Assembly (NCBI RefSeq): GCF_004379255.2
Contig: NC_056050.1
Span: 682,001-746,000, forward strand
From: Salvia splendens
Lineage: Eukaryota; Streptophyta; Magnoliopsida; Lamiales; Lamiaceae
Direction: 5' to 3'
Length of the DNA stretch: 64,000 bases
A program made the translations under genes and the position numbers. Shown here piece by piece: positions 22,942 to 34,462 of this stretch. The notes beneath the pieces are model-generated. The model made no database searches, was not told the DNA's origin, and saw only the letters and a program-made list of their open reading frames with translations. Each line of letters opens with the position of its first letter. The stretch's first letter is position 1.

Positions 22942-25170
22942 TGTCTGTTAAATCTATACATTTGTAAAAAGCTAAATTATTACTATAAATAGTTTGTTGT
23001 CTAGACCTATTCCTATTAATAGTAATAATAACTTTTTATCTTTTTTCTTAGTCTAGAGAATAATTAGGTACAGAGATTTTTTTACATTTATTCAATTAAA
23101 AAACTTTATTTAGGTGTTTTTCACTTTTGTGATTATATTTATTTTGTTAGCTTTCTTATAGTATGCAATATATTCTGTATATATATATATTTTATTATAT
23201 ACATATATATTTAATTTAACATATAATTAAAATTATGGTACATAATTTAATTAAATTTTAATTTTAATTATATTAACTCAATTAAATACTTATTATTTGC
23301 ATGTCAGGGAAGACAAAGCTAGTACAGTAATACGCAAAATCACGAATCTGTTACACAATAAATATTTATATATATATTTTTGAAAATGGAGATCTTGAAT
23401 AAAAATTAGAGAACTTGATTAGCATAATAACCAGAACAATATATTTGGCACCGACGTATATATTTTCCTTTGAATATTCGCCAACCAATTTACTTCAGAA
23501 AAAAGTTATGATCAATATTCTAAGATAGAACAAGCATTAAATATGAAATGACACTATGGAGCTAAAATTGTGGATCCTTGTCACCAAAAAACCATTTTGA
23601 TTTAATTCCAAATTCCCAGTCATTTTAATTTTAATTCAATATTTTATTAAATTAGTAAACATGGATATTAAACTAAATGATTTGAAGCTCAATCCGTGAT
23701 CACTACTCAAACATTAATTTGAACATTGTTTGGTAAATAAGTTTGTTATGAGCGATCATTTATTTATAATCATATTTAGACTACACATCTTAATTTTATG
23801 CACGACTTCCCGAATTCTATGTTGTTTGTTAGTTAATTTTTGTTAATTTATATGTTTTTGGTATTATTTTGTTACTGTTTCTGTGAATTGTTACCGCTCT
23901 TGAGTCCTGATGAATTTTGTGGATTAGCATCTAATTTGGAGCATTTTTAGATTCATCGCAAAAATTACTCATTTATTCTCAAGTTACTATAATTAATTGC
24001 GGTAAAAGTAGATGAGTCTCATATTTCGTATATACTATCTTCAAATATTTTAATTATGTTCAAATTTCATGAAATTTCTTTTTATCAAGTAGAAATATCA
24101 AAGTTAAACTAAATAAGAATAGTATTTACAAAAATCTAAGACATTAATGCATGGAACATCATTCACTAGTTGTCTAGTTCAGTGCCTTCCGACCTAACAA
24201 TCATAAATTATTTCTCTCTTACTTGTATTTCTGTTTAACATCTAATGAGATATTTTTCTTTTTTTTCTGGATGCATCTTATAATCATTTTGAATTAAAAA
24301 AAAGAATTCTTTTAATGTTCATCGAAAATTATAATTTATTTGGAAATGTTTTATATTTCCCTTTTTATTGCTTTATAGGAGTACATTACTCCATTAAAAC
24401 AAGATTATTTTAGTAAAAGAAAATTTAAAAATAGATAAAATTATAAATGAATTATGATTAGGACATTTTGAAAAGAATAATGACTAGTTTAATGGGATGG
24501 ATAGACTACATGATTAATTAACCATAATTCGTTGTTAGTTTGTACAATTAAACCCCACTACCTCATAATTCGTTATTATAGTAGTTATGTCTTATTCCAA
24601 TAGACAAAATTTCCCAAACTCACAAGTTACAAAAACCTCTTTTTAGTTACCAAGAAAAGTCAAAACCTAGAAGCTTGGGTTAAAGCGAATAGGGGGAGTA
24701 CGATAACCTTGACTTTCACAAAACAAACATTAATTAATTTAATCCCAACTGAATATTATGCACAAAACTCACCTAATTCCTACTAATAGTGCCCTTATGA
24801 AAAGAGTTGCATAATTGCTATGTTATATTAAATACTAATTAATGTAAGTAATAATGGATCTGTGGTCCAGTTTTCACATGCAACTTATATCTTCTAAATA
24901 TCCTCCACATGCGTTCCAGAAAGGATGACATAATTTCCAATAAATTTGCAATTTAGCATAACATTTACAAATAAGACAAACATTTAATTAAATTAAAAAT
25001 TAAAATACTAAGTAATGTTCAAAACGATAAATAAGTTACTAATTCTTTTTTACTACTACATCATATATGTATGATCTAGGACAAGTGGGAGTGTACTTGT
25101 CCTTAATCAATTTAACATACAAGAAATTAAACATTTCGATCAAATAAAGAGAGATTTGAACATGACTTAT
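22942..25170. other. AT-rich spacer, no gene seen
   Basis: Very AT-rich DNA with short AT runs (TATATATATAT near 23190 and 23370). I see no coding frame with recognisable content and no bounded repeat. The right end is the 3' flank of the DUF688 gene. Confidence 0.45.
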
Positions 25171-25815
25171 CTACGGTCGATAAAGTAATGAGCTTTGTCT
25201 AGGCAGATTGACGATCGATTCCGAAACCGCACATGTTTTCTTGCAAGAAGAAGTGTACATATTTATCAATCCAAAACGATCACTCAAAGTCCTAGTGATT
25301 TTGGAGCTTCCCTTCCCAATGGCGCCGGAATTCAAGCAACGATCGTCGTCGTTGTCGTCGCCATTGCCACCGTCTTTCGAGCATTCAACGAGGGCCGCGA
25401 AGAACGGATCATCACTTTGGAACCTATTGCTTTTCTTGGGAGAAATTTCCTCTTGTTTTTTGACGGCGGCGGAGGTGGCGGCTCCGGCGGGAGGGAGGGG
25501 GAGGAGGTGGCCGGAGGAGTCCTTCTTCTTTGAGGAATGGTGTTTAGGGATTCCCGGAATTTGCTCCCAAGAAAATGGGACACCTTTGAATTTGATTAAA
25601 GGAGTGCTAATTGGGCTAAATGTGGGGGAATCATCATTGAAGGAGAATGAGGATGATCTAAAGGAGGAGTCGAAGGAGCCCGAGGGCGACGACGACGAGA
25701 ACGAGGGCGTTCGCCTCCCCGTCCACCGGAACGCCGGGGTGGAATGCGGCGGCTCCGCCTCCTTAGGGAGGAGTGGGGTGGGGTGGGCATTGGGACAAGT
25801 TGGAGAGGTGGGCAT
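25171..25815 (-). CDS. DUF688-family protein, function unknown
   Basis: A single exon of 214 aa. The family mark is the tryptophan motif KGVPFSWEQIPGIPKHH (about residues 76-92), which plant DUF688 proteins share as (V/I)PFxWExxPGxP. The rest is low complexity: Pro/Ser-rich N-terminus, Ser-rich 40-60, acidic GDDNDDD near 153-159. The tail carries a conserved-looking TLSDRFGLINMYTSSCKK segment. No signal peptide or membrane helix is seen. The start is the first ATG of the frame. A TATTTAAAA sequence on the minus strand near 25930 lies about 115 bases upstream and could be the TATA box. The plus-strand frames over the same bases are antisense shadows. Biochemical role unknown. Confidence 0.8.
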   Translation of the reverse strand: MPTSPTCPNAHPTPLLPKEAEPPHSTPAFRWTGRRTPSFSSSSPSGSFDSSFRSSSFSFNDDSPTFSPISTPLIKFKGVPFSWEQIPGIPKHHSSKKKDSSGHLLPLPPAGAATSAAVKKQEEISPKKSNRFQSDDPFFAALVECSKDGGNGDDNDDDRCLNSGAIGKGSSKITRTLSDRFGLINMYTSSCKKTCAVSESIVNLPRQSSLLYRP

Positions 25816-26863
25816 ATTTTTGGATAGGGAGAAGTGTGAGTACTAATTTGGTGTGGCTAGCTAAGATATATGAATAATTGTTATTTTTAAATTTTAATAC
25901 TATCATACACTAATGAATTTAAGAGTTTTAAATAGTGGGACTTGGGTGTATGGATGAGAAAATGATGTGTACAAGAGTAGTGAAATGACAAAAAGGGCAT
26001 CAACTCATTGTGATGTGTGGAAGGGACGAAATGGGAATTTAAATAATAAGAAGTGGGTATGATGTGGATATTTCATTATTGGCCATATTATGAATGGTTA
26101 TTGGATAAATTATTATTTATGTTGAGTGGTTGTGATGCATTATATGGACATGGCATAGGGTGGTCAAATTTTTTCCACTAATAATAATGTATAAGCATCA
26201 TTCTTTAGTTCTACTATTTTTTGATCAAGAAAGAAAAAACTTGTAGAATGATTGATGACTTGGGGATATGAGGAGATGGTTAGAACTCAAAGATTTTGAT
26301 GACATGGTGGTCATTGCAATGTGGGTATATGTGTGTCCGTCTCTACTTTTTTTTGGGTGTTTGGGCTATAACTGATTCGACCTTATAAATTATATAATAC
26401 GAATTGTGGACTTATTTTGTTTTTGGCTTTCTCGTTGTTTAGTGTTGTAGAATATTATGTTTTGTGTGCGATGGTGTGTAGTATTGCGGAGTACTCATGC
26501 TCACCATTTATTACTTATGCATTTATTTTAAGCGAAACAAGTAATTAACTTGTAAATTTGACTAGATTTACTATAAGATGAAATATACTAGTACTAATGG
26601 AAGATGAGAATGAGGAATGTAATACGATTATAAAGTTGGAAGTATTGCTTGATCTCTACTATACTTAGTAGTGACTTCTAAGTCCAAGTACGTCTCTACA
26701 AGTATAGTGTACGTATTTTATTAGTTGATGTTTAATATTCAAGGTCCACCTAGATTATTTATTGAGTTGAAATTTTGAGTTAAGTTTGGTAAGATTGATG
26801 TTTTCAAGAAAAACAATTTCAAAAAATTGTTTCATTTAATTAATACTTAAGACACTTTTAATG

Positions 26864-26898
<35 letters not shown>

Positions 26899-28408
26899 AT
26901 TATATGTATAGAGCATGTTAATAGGCATATACAGTATTTGATAGTCAACATGTGACATTTAAAAATAGTAGCATTACTATTTCACAATATTATAGTATGT
27001 TCACAAATAATTCAGTAATTTACAACATTAATTTACTAGTGACTCAATATACAGCTAGTAGTTATTTTAAACTGTACATGCACATGCAACCGATAATGAT
27101 TGATAAAATAAAAATAAGATTCAAATACTGTACGTATGAGAGTGACATTATTTGCTCAAATTGTGTTTTAAGTACCAAAATTATAACCATTAATATATAC
27201 ATGTCCAAAATAAGATTGAGATTTCAATTTTTTAAATAGTTAAACAGACTACTTTGTTATAGCAAATAAAAATAAGTTCCCTCTGCATACAACAAAGGGT
27301 AAGAAAAATTTTAGGCACTAAATTCTTGATTTTTACTATACTAAATTATGAGTAGCTTCTAAGACTGGTATCATATTTGTTTAATAATTTTATCCCACTG
27401 TAATAAGAGTATAGTTTAAGACTTTAATCTGTGGTCGTGATGCATGCCAGTTAGGTTACTTTGTCCAATTTTTTTCATCTTAAAAATTAAACAGTCAATC
27501 TTCTATTATAATTCCCACAATATTCTAATGATGATTAATTCATTGAGTTGGGGGACTATTTTATTAATAATTTATTATTAGGTGAATCTTGAGACATGTC
27601 TAGCACATTCATTTTATACGTCTCTTAATTTATTAATTTTTTATTGAATCATGTAGTAGTATATACTAATAATAGAGGTAGGTATGTCGAATCTCTTTTT
27701 GTAAATTGTTTCTGACCATGCAACGCAGAAATAAGTTTTTTAAGAGCTACATATATTCCAAAATTTTGTGTTTCAAGTTTTAAATATAAAAAATTTCATA
27801 TGTTTTTATGATATATATATACCACGATTTACACAAAATACCAATCATTCAACAATGCTATATCTATGTGATTAATAAATGAAAATTTTCAGCGATTTAG
27901 CTCTCTATCTGCTCCCATTTGTATCTGCCAATGAAAATACTACTATTCATTTTGTTTTATTTGCGCATGGTAAAATCATTTATATTTTTATTATGAAAAT
28001 ACGATGTGATTATTAGCATTTGCATATGCAGTTGTTGTTATGATAATATTGTAAAGCAATTGATGAATTAAATACATAAATTCCTTATATTATAAATGGC
28101 CCACAAAAATATTAATATCACAAGGCCCTGTTATGCAAATAATAGTATTTTATAAAAATAACAATATAATGATAAAAATCTTAACAATTCATAAGATATT
28201 TTGCATTGACCTTTGTTGTCTGTTTGGTCTGTGCTCACATGTATGATAATAATCTTACTATAGTTATTTCAAAAAGCACCTTCCATTCCATAATAATCTT
28301 ACTATAGTTATTTCAAAAAATATAGTTCTACAATAGTTTCATCAAATCAAACTAATTTTAGTGAAGTGATAATATCATGAGTTGGAATCCTAAAAATGGG
28401 AGTATATT
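25816..28408. other. AT-rich spacer with (ATT)n tract
   Basis: Promoter side of the DUF688 gene followed by AT-rich DNA. It holds an ATT microsatellite (26865-26897) and a short direct duplication of about 33 bp containing ATAATAATCTTACTATAGTT (about 28245 and 28292). No gene seen; the plus-strand open frame at 26952-27239 has no recognisable content. Confidence 0.45.
26865..26897. repeat. (ATT)n microsatellite
   Basis: About ten uninterrupted ATT units followed by ATAATTAT. Confidence 0.9.
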
Positions 28409-28411
28409 TAA

Positions 28412-29998
28412 GAGCATTAGCAATGGGGCGCCCTAAGGCGCGCCTTATGGCGCGCCACGTCAGCAATTTTATCCTCCTACCTCCCCACCTGCAGTGGGGC
28501 GCCCTAAGGCGCGCCCTAAGGTGCGCCCTATGGCGCGCCACATCATCATTTTATTGTTTTGTTTAATTAATTTAACTGTTTTCAAATAACAAGTAACGAG
28601 TAAATAAAAAACGGTCTAAATAACAAACGACGCAGTTTTAATAAAAAAAAGTTACATCATTGAACTAATAAAAAAAAAACTAAGTCGGACCAATTCCCAA
28701 CTTCTGACGCAGCTCATCGAGTAATGCCCGGAGATATTCGGCTTCGTCGGGGTCGGTACACTTCTTGAGGGCCCTGTGCGTCTGCAACATCGTCCTTGCC
28801 ATCGACGCTGTTGCTAACGACTCAAACGCGGTGGCCGTCTGGGTCGGGAGCTCTACCGGGACCGGAGCTTGGGTTGCAGCGGTCGGCGATGAGATCGCGG
28901 TTCGCCTTCCCCTTGGCCTTCGCAGCCTTGACGTCGGGAGGACGCCGGACGGACACCGGTGTGCCGGAACTCCCTTCATCCACGTACGTCCGGTTGAGGT
29001 CAACAGGGTGATTGCCGCTGCCGCTGCTCGTGTAATCACCAGCTTCAGTGGTTTTCGTCCTCTTCGGCATACCAGTGTGCAGAATTCCACCTTGGAACTT
29101 CTGCTTGTCCCTCAAGAGCGCCCAGATGGCCTCGTGCTTGAAGTCGCCGTACATCGACCGGTACGACAACAGCGCTATAGCGCGCACGTCGCTCAAGCTC
29201 TCACCGCTCCCCTGTGACCGCGTGAACTTCTCGAACTCCGCCGCGTACAAGTTCACTTGCTTCTTAACTTGATCCCAGTGCTTGCGGAGTTGCTCACGCT
29301 TGCGCTTGTACGAGGTCGACGGCTTGACCGAATTGTAGAGGTCCGCGATGCGTTCCCAGTACGCGATCTGTCGCTGGTTGTTCGCGAATATCGGATCTTC
29401 CGATATATCTACCCAACACCGGGCCAAAGTGAGAGTTTCGTCGTCGTTGTAGTTCGTACGGCCGGGGGCGTACTCATCGCAATCACCGAGAGGCGGCAAC
29501 TTCTGCGCCCGCTGCCGGTTCCGCTTCTTTCTGGCTGGGGCGGAAGCGGTCGCGGCGGGGTCGGGATCGGCCGCTGCGGTTGGGGGGTGCGGAGACGGCT
29601 CCATGTCAGACAACCCATACGATTCCGTACTGAAATCGGGATCGTAATGGGTGTTGGTGTCGAACGAACGATAATCGCCGGGTTCTGTACCCGGCCAATG
29701 CGCCCCTGCGCTAAACGTAGGACTATTGGGGCTTGAATTCATTTCGTAGTAATTATGTAAATGTAAGTTTCGAAAATGAAATCGAGTGAAATGAAATGTT
29801 ACAAATGAACGGTATTTATAAAAAAATGAAACCGCGTGCCATCGTCCGCGATTGATCGTCCGCGGCCATCGTCCGCGACAGCCGCAATGAGGCGCGACTA
29901 TCGTCCGCGCCCTATGGCGCGCACCCGCAATGGGTGCGGACGATGGATGGCGCGGACGCGCCATCGGGCGTGTCATCGTCCGCCCATTGCGGATGCCC
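28412..29998 (-). mobile_element. PIF/Harbinger-like element carrying ORF1
   Basis: The ends GAGCATTAGCAATGG and CCATTGCGGATGCCC are inverted repeats flanked by TAA (28409-28411, 29999-30001). GC-rich subterminal repeats (GGCGCGCC, GCGGACGAT) occur at both ends, against an AT-rich background. Length 1587 bp. It encodes a Myb/SANT-like ORF1 but no transposase, so it is non-autonomous. Confidence 0.85.
28680..29742 (-). pseudogene. Harbinger ORF1 (Myb/SANT-like DNA-binding protein), frameshifted
   Basis: Autonomous Harbinger elements encode a Myb/SANT-like ORF1 protein that helps the transposase bind and enter the nucleus. Reading starts at ATG 29742. A trihelix/SANT-like region contains ETLTLARCWVDISEDPIF and YWERIADLYN, then KHWDQVKKQVNLYAAEFEK; a basic patch (KRKREQLRK) is present. 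The frame changes by one base at about 28890-28940. The other frame then continues to a C-terminal coiled segment (TDPDEAEYLRALLDELRQKLG) and stop at 28680. Similar plant ORFs are often mislabelled glutathione S-transferase T3-like in databases. The frameshift implies loss of function, or a sequence error. Confidence 0.75.
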
Positions 29999-30001
29999 TA
30001 A

Positions 30002-30566
30002 GTTTCTATTGAATGAGAAATGGGTACTAAATTTTCATAATAAATGCCCGGCCTACTTATATTTTATTATCCAATCTTTAATTAAATAGAGTTACAAAAT
30101 GATGACATTCTTATGGAAATTCTTATGTTAACATTTTGAATACGAAATTTAGAAAATATCCAATCTATTGATTACGATAAAATCTTGTAAAAGCGATGGG
30201 CATGTGAGGGTTTGAGTGAACTAAAAACAGATTGGACCCTCATGTTGTTGCAGATGATGTGATTGAACTGAAGCTGTAATAATGTTTTTGCAGTTGGAAA
30301 TTAGGTTGTCATTTTCTGCGTTTCAGTTATCAAATCTTTTTTTTAATTTTTTCGGAGAGCAGATGATGATAGTGCCAAAAACATGAGTTCTCTACTTCAC
30401 GAAATTTTCTATTCCTGTATATGTGAATATTCTCGTGATCATCAATTGCAGAGCTTAATCATTTCTTTTAGTATTAAAGAAATGGGTATAAATTGATATA
30501 GCGGTAATTTTTCCGTATGTTTAACAATATGTCACTTGATCAATTCGTCCGTTCGATTTTAAAGAT
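30002..30566. other. Spacer, nothing recognised
   Basis: AT-rich DNA between the Harbinger element and the next MITE; no gene, RNA or repeat seen. Confidence 0.4.
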
Positions 30567-30568
30567 TA

Positions 30569-31079
30569 CTTCCTTTGTCATTGTCCCATTTTTTCATTTC
30601 TCATCAAATTTATCCCATTTCACTTTTTATCATTTTTAATAGCGAACCTCATATTCCACTAACTCATTCATACTCACATTTTATTATAAAACTAATACTC
30701 CATCCGTCCATAAAAAATAGGGCACATTTACCATTTTTGGCCCTCCATAAAAAATAGAGCACATTCATTTATGGAAAGTTTTCAGCAAAATAATAACCCT
30801 ACACATCATTTTATTTACCACTTATGCCATTAGAATTAAAGTCTTACACTAACACTACTTCTCTCTTACTTTAACAATTCTATTTTTTTCCCTTCTCTCT
30901 TACTTTACCAATTCTACATTAAAACTCGTGTCATACACCAATTGTCCTATTTTTTGTGGACAGAGAGAGTATATAAAAGTAGAATCCGCATTTCACTAAC
31001 TTTTTCAACTCACTTTTCATTACATTTCTTAAAACCCGTGCCCGATCAAAGTGAGACAATCTTTATAGGATGGAGGGAG
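30569..31079. mobile_element. Stowaway-like MITE interrupted by a second MITE
   Basis: The outer ends CTTCCTTTGTCATTGTCCC and CTTTATAGGATGGAGGGAG are flanked by TA (30567-30568, 31080-31081). Inner arms TTTCACTTTTTATCATT / TTTTTCAACTCAC and CCCATTT are of the same family as the element at 2470-2689. The inner insertion at 30698-30969 splits it; without it the outer element is about 237 bp. Confidence 0.7.
30698..30969. mobile_element. Stowaway-like MITE nested in another
   Basis: The left end CTCCATCCGTCCATAAAAAA and right end TTTTTTGTGGACAGAGAGAG are flanked by TA (30696-30697, 30970-30971). An internal partial repeat of the left end (CCTCCATAAAAAATAGAGCAC) follows about 45 bases in. Length 272 bp. 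Confidence 0.75.
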
Positions 31080-31081
31080 TA

Positions 31082-32109
31082 TATATTATTAATTGAATAG
31101 ATATATGTTTGGTTTATCAGATTGAATTTAATAATTTAATTTTAAATAGATAATTATTTAATGATAACTCATTTCAATTAAAATAATTATATAATTTAAT
31201 TTATATAAATAATAATATGATAATGAGTTATAGCTACTGAAAATACTTATTTATTATAATTTGCAAATAGGAACAAACAATGTTAAAATAATCCACATTA
31301 AACAAAAAGACTCGATTACTAAAACTTGCAATATCAAATTCCAAATTCGACATTAATTCTAGATATAAAGTCACATATATAGGATGGTTGCATAAAGATT
31401 GGAAGTTGAATTGCAAGAATTGTATTTTCTAATTATCATGATTTTTTTTAAGAATAGGATGCTTGTGATATTGCAATTTTTTATAACAATAATATTGGGT
31501 TGGAAATTTAGAAAATCAACTATAGTACTCCTACTACTTAAATTGTGGGCTATATTTGGGCCTGTTAAAAGTTTTAAATAGTTTGGGTCAATCAAAATAA
31601 TGTTGGGCCCAGATGATCAATATCGTGGGCTTTTAAATTTGGACTTGTAATGAATATGCTTAAATTCAATCAATACTATCTAACTCGAGCTATATTGGGG
31701 TTCCAATCACGAATATCGACCAAGTGAAAATTAAATGAAGGAATGAAATAAAATAAATTGAAAAAGTGCTTCAAAATTCTCTTTTTTGAATGAGCTTTCC
31801 AATTTTCTTTTGTTGACCACGAAATGCACCTCAAAAAAAAAAAAAAACAACTCAATTGGTTAGACATTTCCTTTCTAAGAAAATACTTTTATGTATGGTT
31901 AAATATTTTCATTGTTTTTGGGTATTGTAGAATAACATGATTTGACGTAAATAAAAGTATGAAATCAAAAGTGACTTTTATAGTAGGAGTGACAAATTCA
32001 AATTCTGGTTTAGATTGAAATTTTTATGCGTGAAACTAATAACAATGGCGGGTATTTCTGAAAAAGATATTTAAACGAATTCAATACATTTTTCTAGCTA
32101 ATTTATATT
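31082..32109. other. Spacer, nothing recognised
   Basis: AT-rich DNA with short overlapping open frames on both strands (31234-31867) that show no domain or composition of a real gene. Confidence 0.4.
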
Positions 32110-32114
32110 ATAAT

Positions 32115-32304
32115 TGTTGGGTCCCCGATGCTGCGCACCCGAACTCCACATTAGTATGATATTGTCCGCTTTGAGCAAAAGCCTCATGATTTTGCTCTTG
32201 GGGTACTCCCAAAAGGGCTCATACTAATGGAGTTGGGGTAGCCCATTTATATGCTTGCAACTCTTATCCATTCTCCGATGTGGGATATGATTTGCTTCAC
32301 CACA
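32115..32304 (-). repeat. TRIM 3' LTR (element orientation)
   Basis: 190-bp long terminal repeat, over 90 percent identical by eye to the other copy, starting TGTTGGGTCCCCGATGC on the plus strand. It differs at several positions (GATGCTGCG against GGTGGTGCA, TTGAGCAAAAG against TTGGGCAAAG), so insertion was not recent. Confidence 0.9.
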
Positions 32305-32592
32305 ATAATCCCCTCAAACCAAGACCCACCAGACCAAGACCATTATCTCTTGCAACTCTTGTCCATTCTCCGATGTGGGATATGGTTTATTTCACCACAA
32401 TCCTCCCCTCAAACCAAGACCACCAGACCAAGACCAGGATCTCATACAGGTCACAGGCCCAACCCAGGGCCACCGGACCAAGATCACACACAGGTCACCC
32501 CAGGTCTTGGTCAAGCTCACACACCACATCGGAGAACTTGCAAGCGCAACCCACCGAACCCCGAGCCACATAGGCCTAGCCCCTGAACCAGG

Positions 32593-32604
32593 GCTCTGAT
32601 ACCA
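32593..32604 (-). other. TRIM primer-binding site
   Basis: GCTCTGATACCA on the plus strand is TGGTATCAGAGC on the minus strand, the standard plant LTR-element sequence complementary to the initiator tRNA-Met 3' end, one base from the LTR boundary. Confidence 0.9.
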
Positions 32605-32605
32605 C

Positions 32606-32796
32606 TGTTGGGTCCCCGGTGGTGCACACTCGAACTCCACATTAGTATGATATTGTCCGCTTTGGGCAAAGCCCTCACGGTTTTGCTATTGGGATACTCC
32701 CCAAAAGGCCTCATACTAATGGAGTTGGGGTAGCCCATTTATATGCTTGCAACTCTTGTCCATTCTCTGATGTGGGATATGGTTTACTTCACCACA
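32606..32796 (-). repeat. TRIM 5' LTR (element orientation)
   Basis: 191-bp long terminal repeat next to the primer-binding site. It contains the conserved CTGATGTGGGATATGG segment near its end. Confidence 0.9.
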
Positions 32797-32801
32797 ATAA
32801 T

Positions 32802-33695
32802 CCTTATTATTTTTAATGTGCAATATTGCATCATTTACATTTATCGAATATACATAGTGCGACTTTTGGATTCATCCATGATATAATTATTTTTTATAAT
32901 TAAGAAACAAAATTCGTGCAAGCCAAGATCCAAAATTAAGATAGAAATCAAATTTATGATCTTTGCATTAAACTCGATTATTCTCGGAATCTTGGCCATC
33001 CAATGGGTAAACCTTCTTCTTCTTTTTTTTTTCTTATCATTTGTTAAAAATAGATGTAATTAAATAATTGCCAACGTGTAGTCACATCAAATATCTATGT
33101 TTACAAAAAAAAAATAGCAAGAAAAAAACCAACGAACTAAGTTTTGCCACTCCATTAACCATAACATTGGTGGCGTTTACCAATTTAACCGACAATTAGA
33201 ATTTTATAATAATATATTTCACTCATTAAATATCATTCATTGTGACTTGTGAGTTTAATCATCACTCACGGACGAGTTATTTATAGTAAAAGAGAAAATA
33301 AATAGTCCTCTTTTTTCAAAGTGGTGGCAAATAACCACTTTTTAATTTTTTTTCAAAATCCTTTTTTGCTTTCAAAAAACTATGTTGGAGAAAATGATTG
33401 CGTATGCGGCATTTCCATTTTCTTGCTCAGAATATGATGAAATTTTACCTAACTTTGCTCAATTATTAATGAAGTTCAAACTCTGTATAGTGGAGTGAAG
33501 TGTCAAAAAGGTCAAGCCCCTAAAGACTACCAATTTTGACAACATATATCATGATATATAGGATCTCGAATATAATAATAACAATATTAACATTGAATAT
33601 ATTCTACGGATATTTTTGTGTTTTGCTCAACGTGGTGTCTAATTAATTATTACTAGTACTATTATTGTACAATATTTTAGTAGTGCAATCAGTCA
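32802..33695. other. Spacer, nothing recognised
   Basis: AT-rich DNA with poly-A/T runs; no coding frame or bounded element seen. Confidence 0.4.
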
Positions 33696-33699
33696 AAAT

Positions 33700-34462
33700 T
33701 GTTGATATATCGCTCTTATCGTATTAAAAAATATCGAAAAATTATCGAATTTTCGGTATATCGTAATTTTCGATACGATACTATATCGTATCGTAAGTTA
33801 TCGATAAGATAGCGATATGAATTTCCTTATATCGCGATATATCGTTTTATATCGAATATACGATATATATCGATATTTTTGGTATATCGAATTATATCGA
33901 AAATCAATACATATTGAATTATCGATATATACCGTATATATCGAAACATATTGAAGTTTAAAATCATATATATATATATATATATGTTTAGGAAATATAT
34001 ATATGAAAGACTAATAGGAATTGGTGTTCATCAAGATCAAAGACAACTACTTAGTTTTTGCTAATTATTGTGATGGAGTTTGTTCAAATTTTATGGTGTT
34101 TTTTATACTTGGATGTCTTCTATTTTGATAATGGAGATGAGAACAATGTTTATTTTATTGTGGTGAAGTTTTATTAATTTTTGTGTTATTTTTCAGTTTT
34201 GAAATTATATTTTTCGATATACATGTATTTGAAACGGTATGATATTTCGATATTTCGTTCTGAACGATATATCGAATTTCGTCATGATATATCGAAATAT
34301 CGATACTGGTAATGATATTGATATTATCCATATCGAAAGTTCGATATATCGAAATCGATATATCGAAACTTTCGATACGATAAAGATATGAAATTCTTTC
34401 ATATTGATATTTTCGATACGATACACGATACAACGTTTCGATACGATATATCGTATCGACCC
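33700..34462. mobile_element. TATCG-rich element, possibly hAT-like
   Basis: Two blocks (about 33700-33960 and 34210-34462) are built almost wholly from permutations of TATCGATA, CGATATATCG and TTTCGATA. They are separated by about 240 bases of ordinary sequence. The blocks are in inverted relation: the left begins with ATATCGCTCTTATCGTATT and the right ends with CGATATATCGTATCGACCC. Plant hAT elements often have such subterminal low-complexity repeats, but no 8-bp target duplication could be fixed. The minus-strand frames over it (rich in Y, I, S, R) are products of the repeat, not genes. Confidence 0.5.

Larger units (their letters stand above)
32115..32796 (-). mobile_element. TRIM (short LTR) retrotransposon, complete
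   Basis: Terminal-repeat retrotransposon in miniature, 682 bp. The LTRs of about 190 bp (32115-32304, 32606-32796) begin TGTTGGGTCCCC and end CACCACA. A perfect 5-bp target duplication ATAAT flanks it (32110-32114, 32797-32801). Read on the minus strand, the primer-binding site TGGTATCAGAGC (32593-32604, complementary to the initiator tRNA-Met 3' end) follows the first LTR. A purine tract GAGGGGATTAT lies before the other LTR. The interior (about 300 bp) has no coding capacity, as expected, and holds a third partial LTR copy (about 32340-32405). Movement would depend on proteins from another element. Confidence 0.92.

Noticed and set aside
25195..25846. Long plus-strand open frames (112 and 212 codons)
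   Set aside because: Antisense shadows of the DUF688 coding exon, whose GC-rich, low-stop composition opens several frames.
28765..29736. Plus-strand frames of 150 and 159 codons
   Set aside because: Antisense of the Harbinger ORF1, no recognisable domain.
32251..32738. Open frames inside the TRIM (up to 111 codons)
   Set aside because: TRIM interiors are non-coding; the frames come from the Pro/Thr-rich translation of a CCAGACCAAGACC-type repeat.
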